Source of the DNA: Desulfuromonadales bacterium
Lineage (GTDB): Bacteria; Desulfobacterota; Desulfuromonadia; Desulfuromonadales; UBA2294
DNA: 6,818 bases
NCBI GenBank assembly: GCA_014859615.1
Contig: JACUTX010000144.1
Coordinates: 1 to 6,818, forward strand
Reading direction: 5' to 3'
Shown piece by piece: positions 1 to 5,291 of the stretch. Under the pieces are notes generated by a model. The model made no database searches. It was not told the DNA's origin and worked only from the letters and a program-made list of their open reading frames with translations. Positions within the stretch are counted from its first letter, which is position 1. Each line of letters begins with the position of its first letter. The translations under genes were made by a program, and so were the position numbers.

Positions 1-3
1 TCT

Positions 4-44
4 CAACAGCGGTCACTCATATCCAGATTGGCCGCTGTTGTTTT
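4..44 (+). terminator. Probable intrinsic terminator of a gene upstream of the window
   Basis: A perfect 9-bp inverted repeat, CAACAGCGG at 4-12 and CCGCTGTTG at 32-40, is followed directly by TTTT at 41-44. The stem is GC-containing and the T-run is on the plus-strand side, so it would stop rightward transcription entering from outside the window. The loop is long (19 bases) and the T-run short, so termination may be weak. No coding region is visible from position 1 to the toxin-antitoxin promoter at 106. Confidence 0.45.
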
Positions 45-105
45 AGATGCCGTATGAACCAAGTAGAGTGGGTGTGGGGATATATTCGTGGGTGAGTGAT
101 ATCGA

Positions 106-162
106 TTGACATTGAATTCTACGAACCGTACAATTGGTACAAATCGTACGGAGGTTAAAGCC
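106..162 (+). promoter_or_regulatory. Sigma70 promoter, operator and RBS of the toxin-antitoxin module
   Basis: TTGACA at 106-111 and TACAAT at 129-134 are separated by exactly 17 bp, a near-consensus sigma70 promoter with a start expected near 141. Three GTAC tetramers lie at 128-131, 137-140 and 146-149, spaced 9 bp apart; the outer two extend to CCGTAC and GTACGG, so the array is symmetric about the central one (CCGTAC-N5-GTAC-N5-GTACGG). It covers the -10 box and touches the GGAGG ribosome binding site at 150-154. Known YefM/YoeB operators use palindromes with a TGTACA core, so this is most likely the autoregulatory site of the antitoxin-toxin complex. The promoter fixes the antitoxin start at 163, because an in-frame TTG at 106 lies inside the -35 box. 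Confidence 0.78.
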
Positions 163-414
163 ATGACTAAAATGGGTGTTTCAGATGCACGTGATCATTT
201 GAGTGAAATCGTAGATCGGGCTCGCTATACTCATGAACGAGTTGTTTTAACGAAACGTGGTAAGGATGTTGGCGCTATCGTCTCCATTGAGGATTTGAAG
301 TTGCTTGAAGCTTTGGAAGATCAACTTGATGTTGATCTGGCCCGTCAAGCAATTGCAGAAGCTGGGGAGAATCGTATACCTTATCAAAGTTTACGTGAAA
401 AGCTGGGGTTGTGA
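163..414 (+). CDS. Phd/YefM-family antitoxin
   Basis: This 83-residue protein is the antitoxin and probable transcriptional repressor of the module. The N-terminal part has the Phd/YefM DNA-binding pattern: VSDARDHLSEIVDRA at residues 6-20, then VVLTKRGKDVGAIVSIEDL at about 27-45, where a strand-turn-strand with the KRGK turn leads to the aliphatic run. The charged C-terminal part (about 46-83) corresponds to the flexible segment that in this family wraps and neutralises the toxin. The ATG at 163 is chosen because GGAGG at 150-154 sits 8 bases upstream and because an earlier in-frame start would fall in the promoter. The toxin begins 3 bases after the stop, so the pair is translated from one message. 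Base composition is more AT-rich than that of the thiamin genes. Family assignment is confident; the subfamily is not. Confidence 0.88.
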   Translation: MTKMGVSDARDHLSEIVDRARYTHERVVLTKRGKDVGAIVSIEDLKLLEALEDQLDVDLARQAIAEAGENRIPYQSLREKLGL

Positions 415-417
415 TTC

Positions 418-720
418 ATGCCATACTGTATTGAGCTAACTCCGGCGGCAGAAAAAATTCTGTTGAAGTTGGCAAATAAAGACCATGCATTAATGCTCAG
501 AATTGATCGTGCAATTCTTTCTTTGGCTGACGAACCGACCCCACCCAACAGCAAGCATCTTGTCGGTGAGGTTGCCAACTTACATCGATTACGGGTTGGT
601 GACTACCGAATTATTTATCAGGTCGATGGTGGCAAGCTTGTTATCCTGGTCGTCCATGTCGGACCTCGCAAAGATGTTTACGTTATCGAAACGCTAACTG
701 CCGAGCGCGTCTCTTCCTGA
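418..720 (+). CDS. RelE/ParE-superfamily toxin, probable mRNA interferase
   Basis: This 100-residue basic protein has the RelE fold signature: a helical N-terminal half (residues 8-38, PAAEKILLKLAN and RIDRAILSL), then strands HRLRVGDYRIIYQV (56-69) and KLVILVVHVGPRKDVYVI (73-90). Arg64, Arg84 and Tyr88 line up with the catalytic Arg61, Arg81 and Tyr87 of E. coli RelE, so ribosome-dependent mRNA cleavage is the likely activity; the catalytic set looks intact. Length fits the family (about 85-100). It follows the Phd-type antitoxin by 3 bases, the usual antitoxin-first order. The stop codon lies inside a small inverted repeat (717-734). ParE-type gyrase inhibitors share the fold, but the GDYR...Y motif and the conserved basic residues favour the RelE branch. 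Confidence 0.87.
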   Translation: MPYCIELTPAAEKILLKLANKDHALMLRIDRAILSLADEPTPPNSKHLVGEVANLHRLRVGDYRIIYQVDGGKLVILVVHVGPRKDVYVIETLTAERVSS

Positions 721-734
721 ATGGACGCATTCAG
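717..734. repeat. Inverted repeat spanning the toxin stop codon
   Basis: CTGAATG (717-723) and CATTCAG (728-734) form a perfect 7-bp stem with a GACG loop, and the toxin TGA (718-720) is inside the left arm. No T-run follows, so it is not an intrinsic terminator by itself; it could protect the mRNA 3' end or be incidental. The true terminator lies about 45 bases downstream. Confidence 0.4.
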
Positions 735-775
735 CCTGATGTCCGCATTCTGGCCATTCGATCAGTAGAAAACAC

Positions 776-813
776 AAAAGGGGCGCTTCGATCGAAGCGC
801 CCCTTTTTTTTTT
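776..813. terminator. Bidirectional intrinsic terminator between toxin and thiC
   Basis: Positions 780-803 are a perfect 24-base palindrome whose half is GGGGCGCTTCGA. It is followed on the plus strand by ten T residues (804-813) and preceded by AAAA (776-779), which gives TTTTGTGTTTT after the hairpin on the minus strand. The plus-strand orientation ends the toxin-antitoxin transcript. The minus-strand orientation lies 27-50 bases beyond the thiC stop and should end the thiamin operon. The plus-strand T-run is clearly the stronger of the two. Confidence 0.9.
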
Positions 814-829
814 GATGATGCGACAGTTC

Positions 830-2131
830 TTATTTCTTCGCGAGCGTTGTCTTTCTCGCGTTCATCACCTTGTAGGCACAAAACTCACCGCACATGGTGC
901 AGGCGCCATGCTCTTCATCGACACCCGATTCGGCACGGATCCGGCGGGCTTTTTCCGGGTCGATGGCGAGTTTGAACTGCCCTTCCCAGTCGAGCTCCTT
1001 GCGGCACTTCGCCATGGCGATGTCTTTGTCGATTGCGCCCGGGACCCCTTTAACGATGTCACCGGCATGGGCGGCGATGCGGCAGGCCATCACCCCTTCG
1101 TGGACATCTTCCACCGTCGGGAGGCGCAGATGCTCGCTGGCGGTGACGTAACAGAGGAAATCGGCACCGGCGGCGGCGGCGACGGTGCCGCCGATGGCGC
1201 TGGTAATATGGTCGTAACCGGGGGCGATGTCGGTGACCAGCGGTCCGAGAACGTAAAATGGTGCGTTGTGGCAGAGCCGCTTTTGCAGCTGAATATTGGT
1301 TTTGATCTGGTGCAGCGGGACATGCCCCGGCCCTTCGATCATCACCTGCACCCCGGCCTTCCAGGCGCGCTGGGTCAACTCACCCAAAATGATCAACTCC
1401 TGAATCTGGGCCCGGTCGGTGGCGTCGGCTATGCAGCCGGGACGAAAACCGTCGCCGAGGGAGAGGGTGGCGTCGTAGGGGCGAACAATTTCGATCAGCC
1501 GGTCAAACTGTTCAAACAGCGGATTTTCCGCATCGTTATGCGTCATCCATTCGACGGTGAACGAGCCGCCGCGCGAGACGACCTCCATGATCCGCCCTTC
1601 GTTATCCATCCGATCAACGGTGCTGCGGGTGACGCCGCAGTGCACGGTGATGAAGTCGACGCCATCATCGAGATGTTTGACGATGCCGGCAAAAATCTCG
1701 TCGGCGGTCATGTCGACCATCGCCTTGTTTTTGCGTACGACCGTATCGACGGCCGCCTGATAGAGCGGTACGCTCCCGATGCAGGCTTCTGTTTCCGCAA
1801 TAATTGCCGCCCGGATTTCGTCAATCGGCCCACCGGTCGAAAGATCCATGATCGCATCGGCGCCGGCGGCGACGGCGACCCGGGCCTTCTCAAGCTCCGT
1901 GTCAATGCTGGTATCGTCCTTGCTGGTGCCGATGTTGGCATTGACTTTGGTCCGCAGTCCAGCTCCGACAGCGAGCAGTTTGCCGTTCGGTCGTTTGCTG
2001 TTTTTGCAGATGATGGCGGTGCCGGCGGCAATATTGGCGCGCAGGGTCTCGGCATCGATATTTTCAGCGGCGGCAGCCAGCCTGATTTCGTCGGTAATGA
2101 TGCCCTGACGGGCTTTTTCCATAAGCGTCAT
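830..2131 (-). CDS. thiC: Phosphomethylpyrimidine synthase ThiC (short form)
   Basis: ThiC is a non-canonical radical SAM enzyme that rearranges 5-aminoimidazole ribotide into HMP-P, the pyrimidine precursor of thiamin. The 433-residue protein shows the family motifs in order: VNANIGTS (63-70), DLSTGGP (96-102), VHCGVTRS (163-170), SLGDGFRPG (224-232), MIEGPGHVPL (264-273), APGYDHI (303-309) and SEHLRLP (332-338). His270 and His334 match the two metal-binding histidines of plant and bacterial ThiC, including their 64-residue spacing. Near the C-terminus CTMCGEFC (411-418) carries the cluster cysteines as CX2CX3C, one residue tighter than the CX2CX4C of long ThiC. It lacks the roughly 200 residues of N-terminal and insert sequence found in the E. 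coli type. The ATG at 2131 is preceded by GAGGA (2140-2136), 4 bases upstream; earlier in-frame starts would overlap thiED. It is second in the riboswitch-controlled operon, 46 bases after thiED. Confidence 0.96.
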   Translation of the reverse strand: MTLMEKARQGIITDEIRLAAAAENIDAETLRANIAAGTAIICKNSKRPNGKLLAVGAGLRTKVNANIGTSKDDTSIDTELEKARVAVAAGADAIMDLSTGGPIDEIRAAIIAETEACIGSVPLYQAAVDTVVRKNKAMVDMTADEIFAGIVKHLDDGVDFITVHCGVTRSTVDRMDNEGRIMEVVSRGGSFTVEWMTHNDAENPLFEQFDRLIEIVRPYDATLSLGDGFRPGCIADATDRAQIQELIILGELTQRAWKAGVQVMIEGPGHVPLHQIKTNIQLQKRLCHNAPFYVLGPLVTDIAPGYDHITSAIGGTVAAAAGADFLCYVTASEHLRLPTVEDVHEGVMACRIAAHAGDIVKGVPGAIDKDIAMAKCRKELDWEGQFKLAIDPEKARRIRAESGVDEEHGACTMCGEFCAYKVMNARKTTLAKK

Positions 2132-2177
2132 GCTGTCCTCATCGATTCGGTTGTCCGGAGTCTGGTCTCCCGGCAGA

Positions 2178-3587
2178 TTAGCGTAAAAGTTGTGCGGCCT
2201 GAAAGTGATTAATCGGGCCGTGCCCACGGCCGATGCCCGGTGCGGTGCGGATCGCTTCGTGGATAAACTGTTTGGCCAGGCCGACGGCCTGTTCGATCGG
2301 CTCCCCCTGGGCCAGAAAAGTGGCGATGGCGGAAGCATAGCTGCAGCCGGTGCCGTGCGTATGCCGGGTTTTGATCCGCTCGGCAGGGAAACGGTGCAGC
2401 GTCTCTTTGACCAGCAGCAGATCGACCGCCGACGATTCGAGATGTCCCCCCTTGATCAAGACATAGCGGGCACCCATCTGTTGCAAACGCAGCGCTGCCT
2501 GTTCCATCTGCTGTTCGTTGCCGACCGTGAATCCAACCAGCGCTTCGGCTTCGGGGAGATTCGGGGTGAGTAAAAAGGCTTTGGGGATGATCTCGTCTTT
2601 CAACGCCTGAATCGCCTCCGCTTGTAACAGCGATGCTCCCCCCTTGGCAATCATGACCGGATCGATGACCGCCGGGATGGCGAAAGTTGTAACGGCTTTT
2701 GCCACGATCTGGATAATTTCAGCCGAGAAGAGCATGCCGGTTTTAATAACATCTGCGCCGAAATCGGTCAGAACGGCATCGATCTGCTGCGCAACAAAGT
2801 CGGCCGGACAGGGGTGAATGCCGGAAACACCGCTGCTGTTCTGGGCGGTCAACGCGGTGATGGCACTCATTCCGTAGCTGCCGAGCAGGGTGATGGTTTT
2901 AAGGTCGGCCTGAATCCCTGCCCCGCCGCCGGAGTCGGAGCCGGCAATAGTTAAGACCGTGCCGCGGGGCGTTGTTCCCGTTCGATTGAAGGCAAGGCAG
3001 AGCTCGCGACTCGCCATAACCGGGTCACTCTCCTGCATTACGGCCGAGATGACGGCGACCGCATCGGCTCCGGCATCCACCACTTCACCGATGTTGCAGC
3101 GGTTGATGCCGCCGATGGCGACCAGTGGCGTTGTGACGACCCGGCGGATTTCGCGCAGCCGTTCGACACCGACATGCTTGGCGTCCGCCTTGCTGCCGGT
3201 CGGAAACATGCTGCCGACGGCGATGTAGTCGGCCCCGTCTGCTTCGGCTTTTTGTGCCTGTGCAACCGTTCGGGTCGAGATACCGATAATTTTATTCGGT
3301 CCGAGCAACACCCGTGCCTCTGATAGCGTCATATCCTGCTGGCCGAGATGGACGCCGTCAGCGTTGCAGGCGCGGGCCAGCGCGGGGGAGTCGTTGATGA
3401 TGAAGAGAACTTTGGCCGCCCGGCAAAGTTTCGCCAGTTCGCAGGCTATCCGCATCTGCTCGTCTGGACTCACCTCTTTACCCCGGTACTGCACGATCTG
3501 TACACCACCGCTCACGGCAGCGCGAACCCGGTCGACAAGTCGATGATCCCGGTTATGGTCAGTAATCAGGTAGAGTCCCTTGATCAT
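2178..3587 (-). CDS. thiED: ThiE-ThiD fusion: thiamin-phosphate synthase and HMP/HMP-P kinase
   Basis: This 469-residue bifunctional protein supplies the kinase and coupling steps of thiamin synthesis. Residues 1 to about 203 are ThiE, a TIM-barrel enzyme: QYRGKE (33-38), NDSPALARACNADGVHLGQ (65-83) with Asp85 following, GIST (102-105), the phosphate loop region GSMFPTGSK (125-133) and AIGGI (157-161). A short linker (about 203-209) leads to ThiD, a ribokinase-fold kinase: TIAGSDSGGGAGIQADLK (213-230), KTGML (282-286), DPVM (309-312), TPNLPEAEAL (341-350), KGGH (379-382) and HTHGTGCSYASA (409-420), where Cys415 is the catalytic cysteine of the anion hole. Both halves are full length, so ThiD phosphorylates HMP-P to HMP-PP and ThiE couples it to thiazole phosphate. 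AAGGGGA (3597-3591) lies 3 bases before the ATG. It is the first gene after the TPP riboswitch. Such fusions are known in several bacteria. Confidence 0.96.
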   Translation of the reverse strand: MIKGLYLITDHNRDHRLVDRVRAAVSGGVQIVQYRGKEVSPDEQMRIACELAKLCRAAKVLFIINDSPALARACNADGVHLGQQDMTLSEARVLLGPNKIIGISTRTVAQAQKAEADGADYIAVGSMFPTGSKADAKHVGVERLREIRRVVTTPLVAIGGINRCNIGEVVDAGADAVAVISAVMQESDPVMASRELCLAFNRTGTTPRGTVLTIAGSDSGGGAGIQADLKTITLLGSYGMSAITALTAQNSSGVSGIHPCPADFVAQQIDAVLTDFGADVIKTGMLFSAEIIQIVAKAVTTFAIPAVIDPVMIAKGGASLLQAEAIQALKDEIIPKAFLLTPNLPEAEALVGFTVGNEQQMEQAALRLQQMGARYVLIKGGHLESSAVDLLLVKETLHRFPAERIKTRHTHGTGCSYASAIATFLAQGEPIEQAVGLAKQFIHEAIRTAPGIGRGHGPINHFQAAQLLR

Positions 3588-3602
3588 TGTTCCCCTTAAA
3601 TG

Positions 3603-3630
3603 AAAAAGCCACGTCCAAAGCGGACGCGGC
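3603..3630 (-). terminator. Riboswitch expression platform: intrinsic terminator before thiED
   Basis: In the minus-strand RNA, GCCGCGTCC (3630-3622) pairs with GGACGTGGC (3616-3608) in a 9-bp stem with one G-U pair and a five-base loop GCTTT (3621-3617), followed by TTTTT (3607-3603). It lies between the TPP aptamer and the thiED start, as expected for transcription termination when TPP is bound. It ends 15 bases before the thiED ATG, and the thiED ribosome binding site lies just past it, free once RNA polymerase reads through. Confidence 0.88.
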
Positions 3631-3649
3631 GATTTTTGCGCTGCGTGGT

Positions 3650-3736
3650 CGCTTCCCTACGCCGGTACAAGCCGGATCAGGTTCGAAGGGTCGTCCGCTT
3701 TTGTTGCGGATCTCTCAGTATAACACTCCCCTAGCG
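3650..3736 (-). promoter_or_regulatory. TPP (thiamin pyrophosphate) riboswitch aptamer
   Basis: Read on the minus strand, the segment carries the conserved THI-box elements in order: CTAGGGGAGTG (3732-3722), CTGAGA (3718-3713), ACCC then GAACCTGATC near 3690-3675, the P5 arms CCGG/CCGG around GCTTGTA, and GCGTAGGGAAGCG (3662-3650). Helix P1 closes CGCT (3736-3733) on AGCG (3653-3650). Helix P3 is TCCGC/GCGGA. The aptamer senses TPP and represses the thiED-thiC operon, acting through the terminator 19 bases downstream. The placement upstream of thiamin genes agrees fully. The exact ends of the aptamer are estimated from the P1 pairing. Confidence 0.96.
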
Positions 3737-3753
3737 GTATAAATTATGGTTGA

Positions 3754-3782
3754 TCTATAGTGGTGGATCTTTTTGATTTTCA
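3754..3782 (-). promoter_or_regulatory. Weak candidate promoter for the thi leader
   Basis: On the minus strand TGAAAA (3782-3777) and TATAGA (3759-3754) are 17 bases apart and would start RNA near 3747, about 10 bases before the aptamer. Both boxes match consensus poorly. The alternative is that the leader is transcribed by read-through from the CooT-like gene, since no terminator is visible between that gene's stop and the aptamer. Confidence 0.25.
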
Positions 3783-3965
3783 GACCAGAACAATCCTGTT
3801 ATTCAGAAAGTCGATCTCGTCGATGACACCTTCGATATTACTGGTTTTTCCATAAATATCGATCAACCGCAAAGAGGTTGCGCCCGGAATCAGGGTGGCA
3901 ACGTTTTCCAGCGATTTTTCTTCGTCTCCTGTGATCAGCACAAAGGCCCCTTGATTCAGACACAT
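3780..3965 (-). CDS. CooT-like small nickel-binding family protein
   Basis: This 61-residue protein starts MCLNQGAFVLITGDEEKSL and continues with a strand-rich pattern, NVATLIPGATSLRLIDIYGK (21-40), then GVIDEIDFLNNRIVLV (46-61). The N-terminal Met-Cys, the overall length and the repeated short strands ending in an aliphatic run match the CooT/DUF2097-type family. In CooT of CO-oxidising bacteria, Cys2 binds nickel at a dimer interface and the protein assists CO dehydrogenase maturation. Cys2 is present here and is the only cysteine. GGAGG sits 8 bases upstream of the ATG, a strong site that supports a real gene. It diverges from alr and lies directly upstream of the thiamin leader. The function in this organism is inferred: many members occur without a CO dehydrogenase nearby and their role is unknown. 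The family call is from pattern memory, not a search. Confidence 0.66.
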   Translation of the reverse strand: MCLNQGAFVLITGDEEKSLENVATLIPGATSLRLIDIYGKTSNIEGVIDEIDFLNNRIVLV

Positions 3966-3995
3966 GCGATTTACCTCCGTAAAAGTGGGTGTCAG

Positions 3996-4023
3996 CCTAT
4001 CGGAAATGGTCTTTGGCTGTCAA
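3996..4023 (-). promoter_or_regulatory. Candidate promoter of the CooT-like gene
   Basis: The minus strand has a perfect TTGACA (4023-4018) and, 16 bases later, GATAGG (4001-3996), which is a poor -10 box. RNA would start near 3989, leaving a leader of about 24 bases with the GGAGG site. The -35 box is convincing; the -10 box lowers confidence. Confidence 0.4.
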
Positions 4024-4063
4024 CTTATTATCGGCACTCTGTGGGGAAAACGGCATATCCTCC

Positions 4064-4093
4064 TTTACAGTTTCGACCGCCGCATGCTAAAAA
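4064..4093 (+). promoter_or_regulatory. Candidate promoter of alr
   Basis: TTTACA (4064-4069, five of six consensus positions) and TAAAAA (4088-4093, four of six) are 18 bp apart and would start RNA near 4100, about 34 bases before the GTG start of alr. This is the best match in the 168-base divergent region on the plus strand. The rest of that region (3966-4133) holds only this, the opposing promoter candidate, and no gene I can support. Confidence 0.33.
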
Positions 4094-4133
4094 AGCTTCT
4101 ACTTTCCACGTCTGCTCAAGAAAGAAGCGTCAG

Positions 4134-5267
4134 GTGAAAAACAGTCGTTTCACATATGCCGAGATCGACCTGTCGGCTGTTGTCTATAATTATAAGCTGT
4201 TGTGCGCTCAGGCGGGCGCCGGTGTGGCTCTTCTGGCGGTGGTCAAGGCGAATGCCTACGGGCATGGCGCCGTAGCCGTCAGCCGGGCTCTGGCCGAAGC
4301 GGGGGCACCGATGTTTGCCGTCGCTTCAATTGAAGAAGGGATCGAATTAAGGGCAGCCGGGATTGAACAGCCGATCCTGGTGATGGGGGTTGTTCTTCCC
4401 GGCCAGGAGGGGCTGCTGATAGAGCATCGCCTGACTCCCTACCTCTTTGATCTGGCGACCGCCCGCAGGCTCTCTGCTGCAGCCGCAGAGCGGGGGACTG
4501 CCGTCGGTTATCATCTGAAGGTCAATACCGGAATGAGCCGTATCGGTTTTGATCCGGTTGATCTGCCGCAGGTTTTATCGCTGCTTAAAACGTTCACCGG
4601 TCTGCAGATGCAGGGGGTGATGTCGCATTTTGCCCTGGCCGATGCACCAAACGACCCGTTTACGCATGAGCAGGTCGGGCGTTTTCACCGGATTATTGAA
4701 TCGATACATGCCGCCGGTTTTACGCCGCAATATATTCATCAGGCCAACAGTGCCGGAATTCTGACCGGTGTCGCCCGTGACTCAAATCTGGCCCGCCCCG
4801 GCATCGCTCTTTATGGCGGCCTGCCGTCCGACGCTTTTGCCGCTCTCGATCTGCGCCCGGTCATGAGTCTGCGCTCGGCGATTATGCAGATCCGAACCGT
4901 TGCAAAAGGGGTCGGCGTCTCATACGGCCATCAGTTTGTTGCCGGGCGGCAAAGCCGGATTGCAATCGTGCAGATCGGTTATGCGGACGGCTACAATCGC
5001 CTCCTCTCCGATCGCGGCGAAGCTCTTGTCTGTGGTGAGCGCGTACCGGTGGTCGGGCGGGTCTGCATGGACTGGATCATGCTCGATGTGACCGATGTGA
5101 GCGGGGCTCAGGTCGGTAGTGAAGTGACTCTGCTCGGCTCTGATACAGACGGCAACCTGATTCGGGCCGAAGAGTGGGGCGCAAAGATCGGGACAATCAA
5201 CTACGAGGTATTCTGCGGGATCAGCAGGCGTGTCCCTCGTATCTATAAAGAGCAAGGGTCTTTTTGA
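4134..5267 (+). CDS. alr: Alanine racemase
   Basis: This PLP enzyme interconverts L- and D-alanine in the cytoplasm and supplies D-alanine for peptidoglycan. From the GTG at 4134 it is 377 residues, a normal family length. FTYAEIDLSAVVYNY (6-20) opens the PLP barrel. Lys38 in AVVKANAYGHG is the PLP-binding lysine, MSRIG (134-138) and HQANSAG (202-208) line the cofactor site, RPGIALYG (221-228) follows, and Tyr264 in VSYG is the second catalytic base. GYADGYNRLL (282-291), GRVCMDW (308-314) and TINYEVFCGISRRVPRIY (354-371) complete the C-terminal beta domain. The frame stays open upstream to 3951, but those residues do not resemble Alr and cross the divergent promoter region, so the GTG is preferred. 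Its ribosome binding site is only a purine run (AAAGAAG near 4121-4127), hence a weak start. An ATPase gene follows after 24 bases, probably in one operon. Confidence 0.94.
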   Translation: MKNSRFTYAEIDLSAVVYNYKLLCAQAGAGVALLAVVKANAYGHGAVAVSRALAEAGAPMFAVASIEEGIELRAAGIEQPILVMGVVLPGQEGLLIEHRLTPYLFDLATARRLSAAAAERGTAVGYHLKVNTGMSRIGFDPVDLPQVLSLLKTFTGLQMQGVMSHFALADAPNDPFTHEQVGRFHRIIESIHAAGFTPQYIHQANSAGILTGVARDSNLARPGIALYGGLPSDAFAALDLRPVMSLRSAIMQIRTVAKGVGVSYGHQFVAGRQSRIAIVQIGYADGYNRLLSDRGEALVCGERVPVVGRVCMDWIMLDVTDVSGAQVGSEVTLLGSDTDGNLIRAEEWGAKIGTINYEVFCGISRRVPRIYKEQGSF

Positions 5268-5291
5268 TACCTGATTCTGACGGGAACCGAT

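Noticed and set aside
4..44. An integron attC-like site next to a toxin-antitoxin cassette
   Set aside because: The repeat ends do not match the conserved attC core sequences, no integrase or further cassettes are present, and the T-run fits a terminator better.
384..578. Minus-strand open frame across the antitoxin-toxin junction
   Set aside because: It lies antisense to two well-supported genes, lacks a ribosome binding site and resembles no known protein.
812..2212. A 466-codon open frame on the plus strand, antisense to thiC
   Set aside because: It starts inside the terminator T-run with no ribosome binding site, its product is glycine- and aspartate-rich without recognisable motifs, and the opposite strand encodes an unmistakable ThiC. 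It is a mirror of the ThiC codon pattern.
2132..2338. A 69-residue N-terminal extension of ThiC
   Set aside because: It would overlap the ThiD-coding end of thiED, has no ThiC similarity, and a GAGGA site marks the ATG at 2131.
3997..4056. A 19-codon minus-strand leader ORF (starting MPFSPQSADN) upstream of the CooT-like gene, preceded by AAAGGAGG
   Set aside because: The Shine-Dalgarno sequence is only 2 bases from the ATG, too close for efficient initiation, and the ORF runs over the best -35 box for the next gene. No promoter is evident upstream.
3951..4133. An N-terminal extension of alanine racemase of 61 residues
   Set aside because: The extension resembles no Alr, overlaps the start of the divergent gene and covers the promoter region. 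The family N-terminus begins right after the GTG at 4134.
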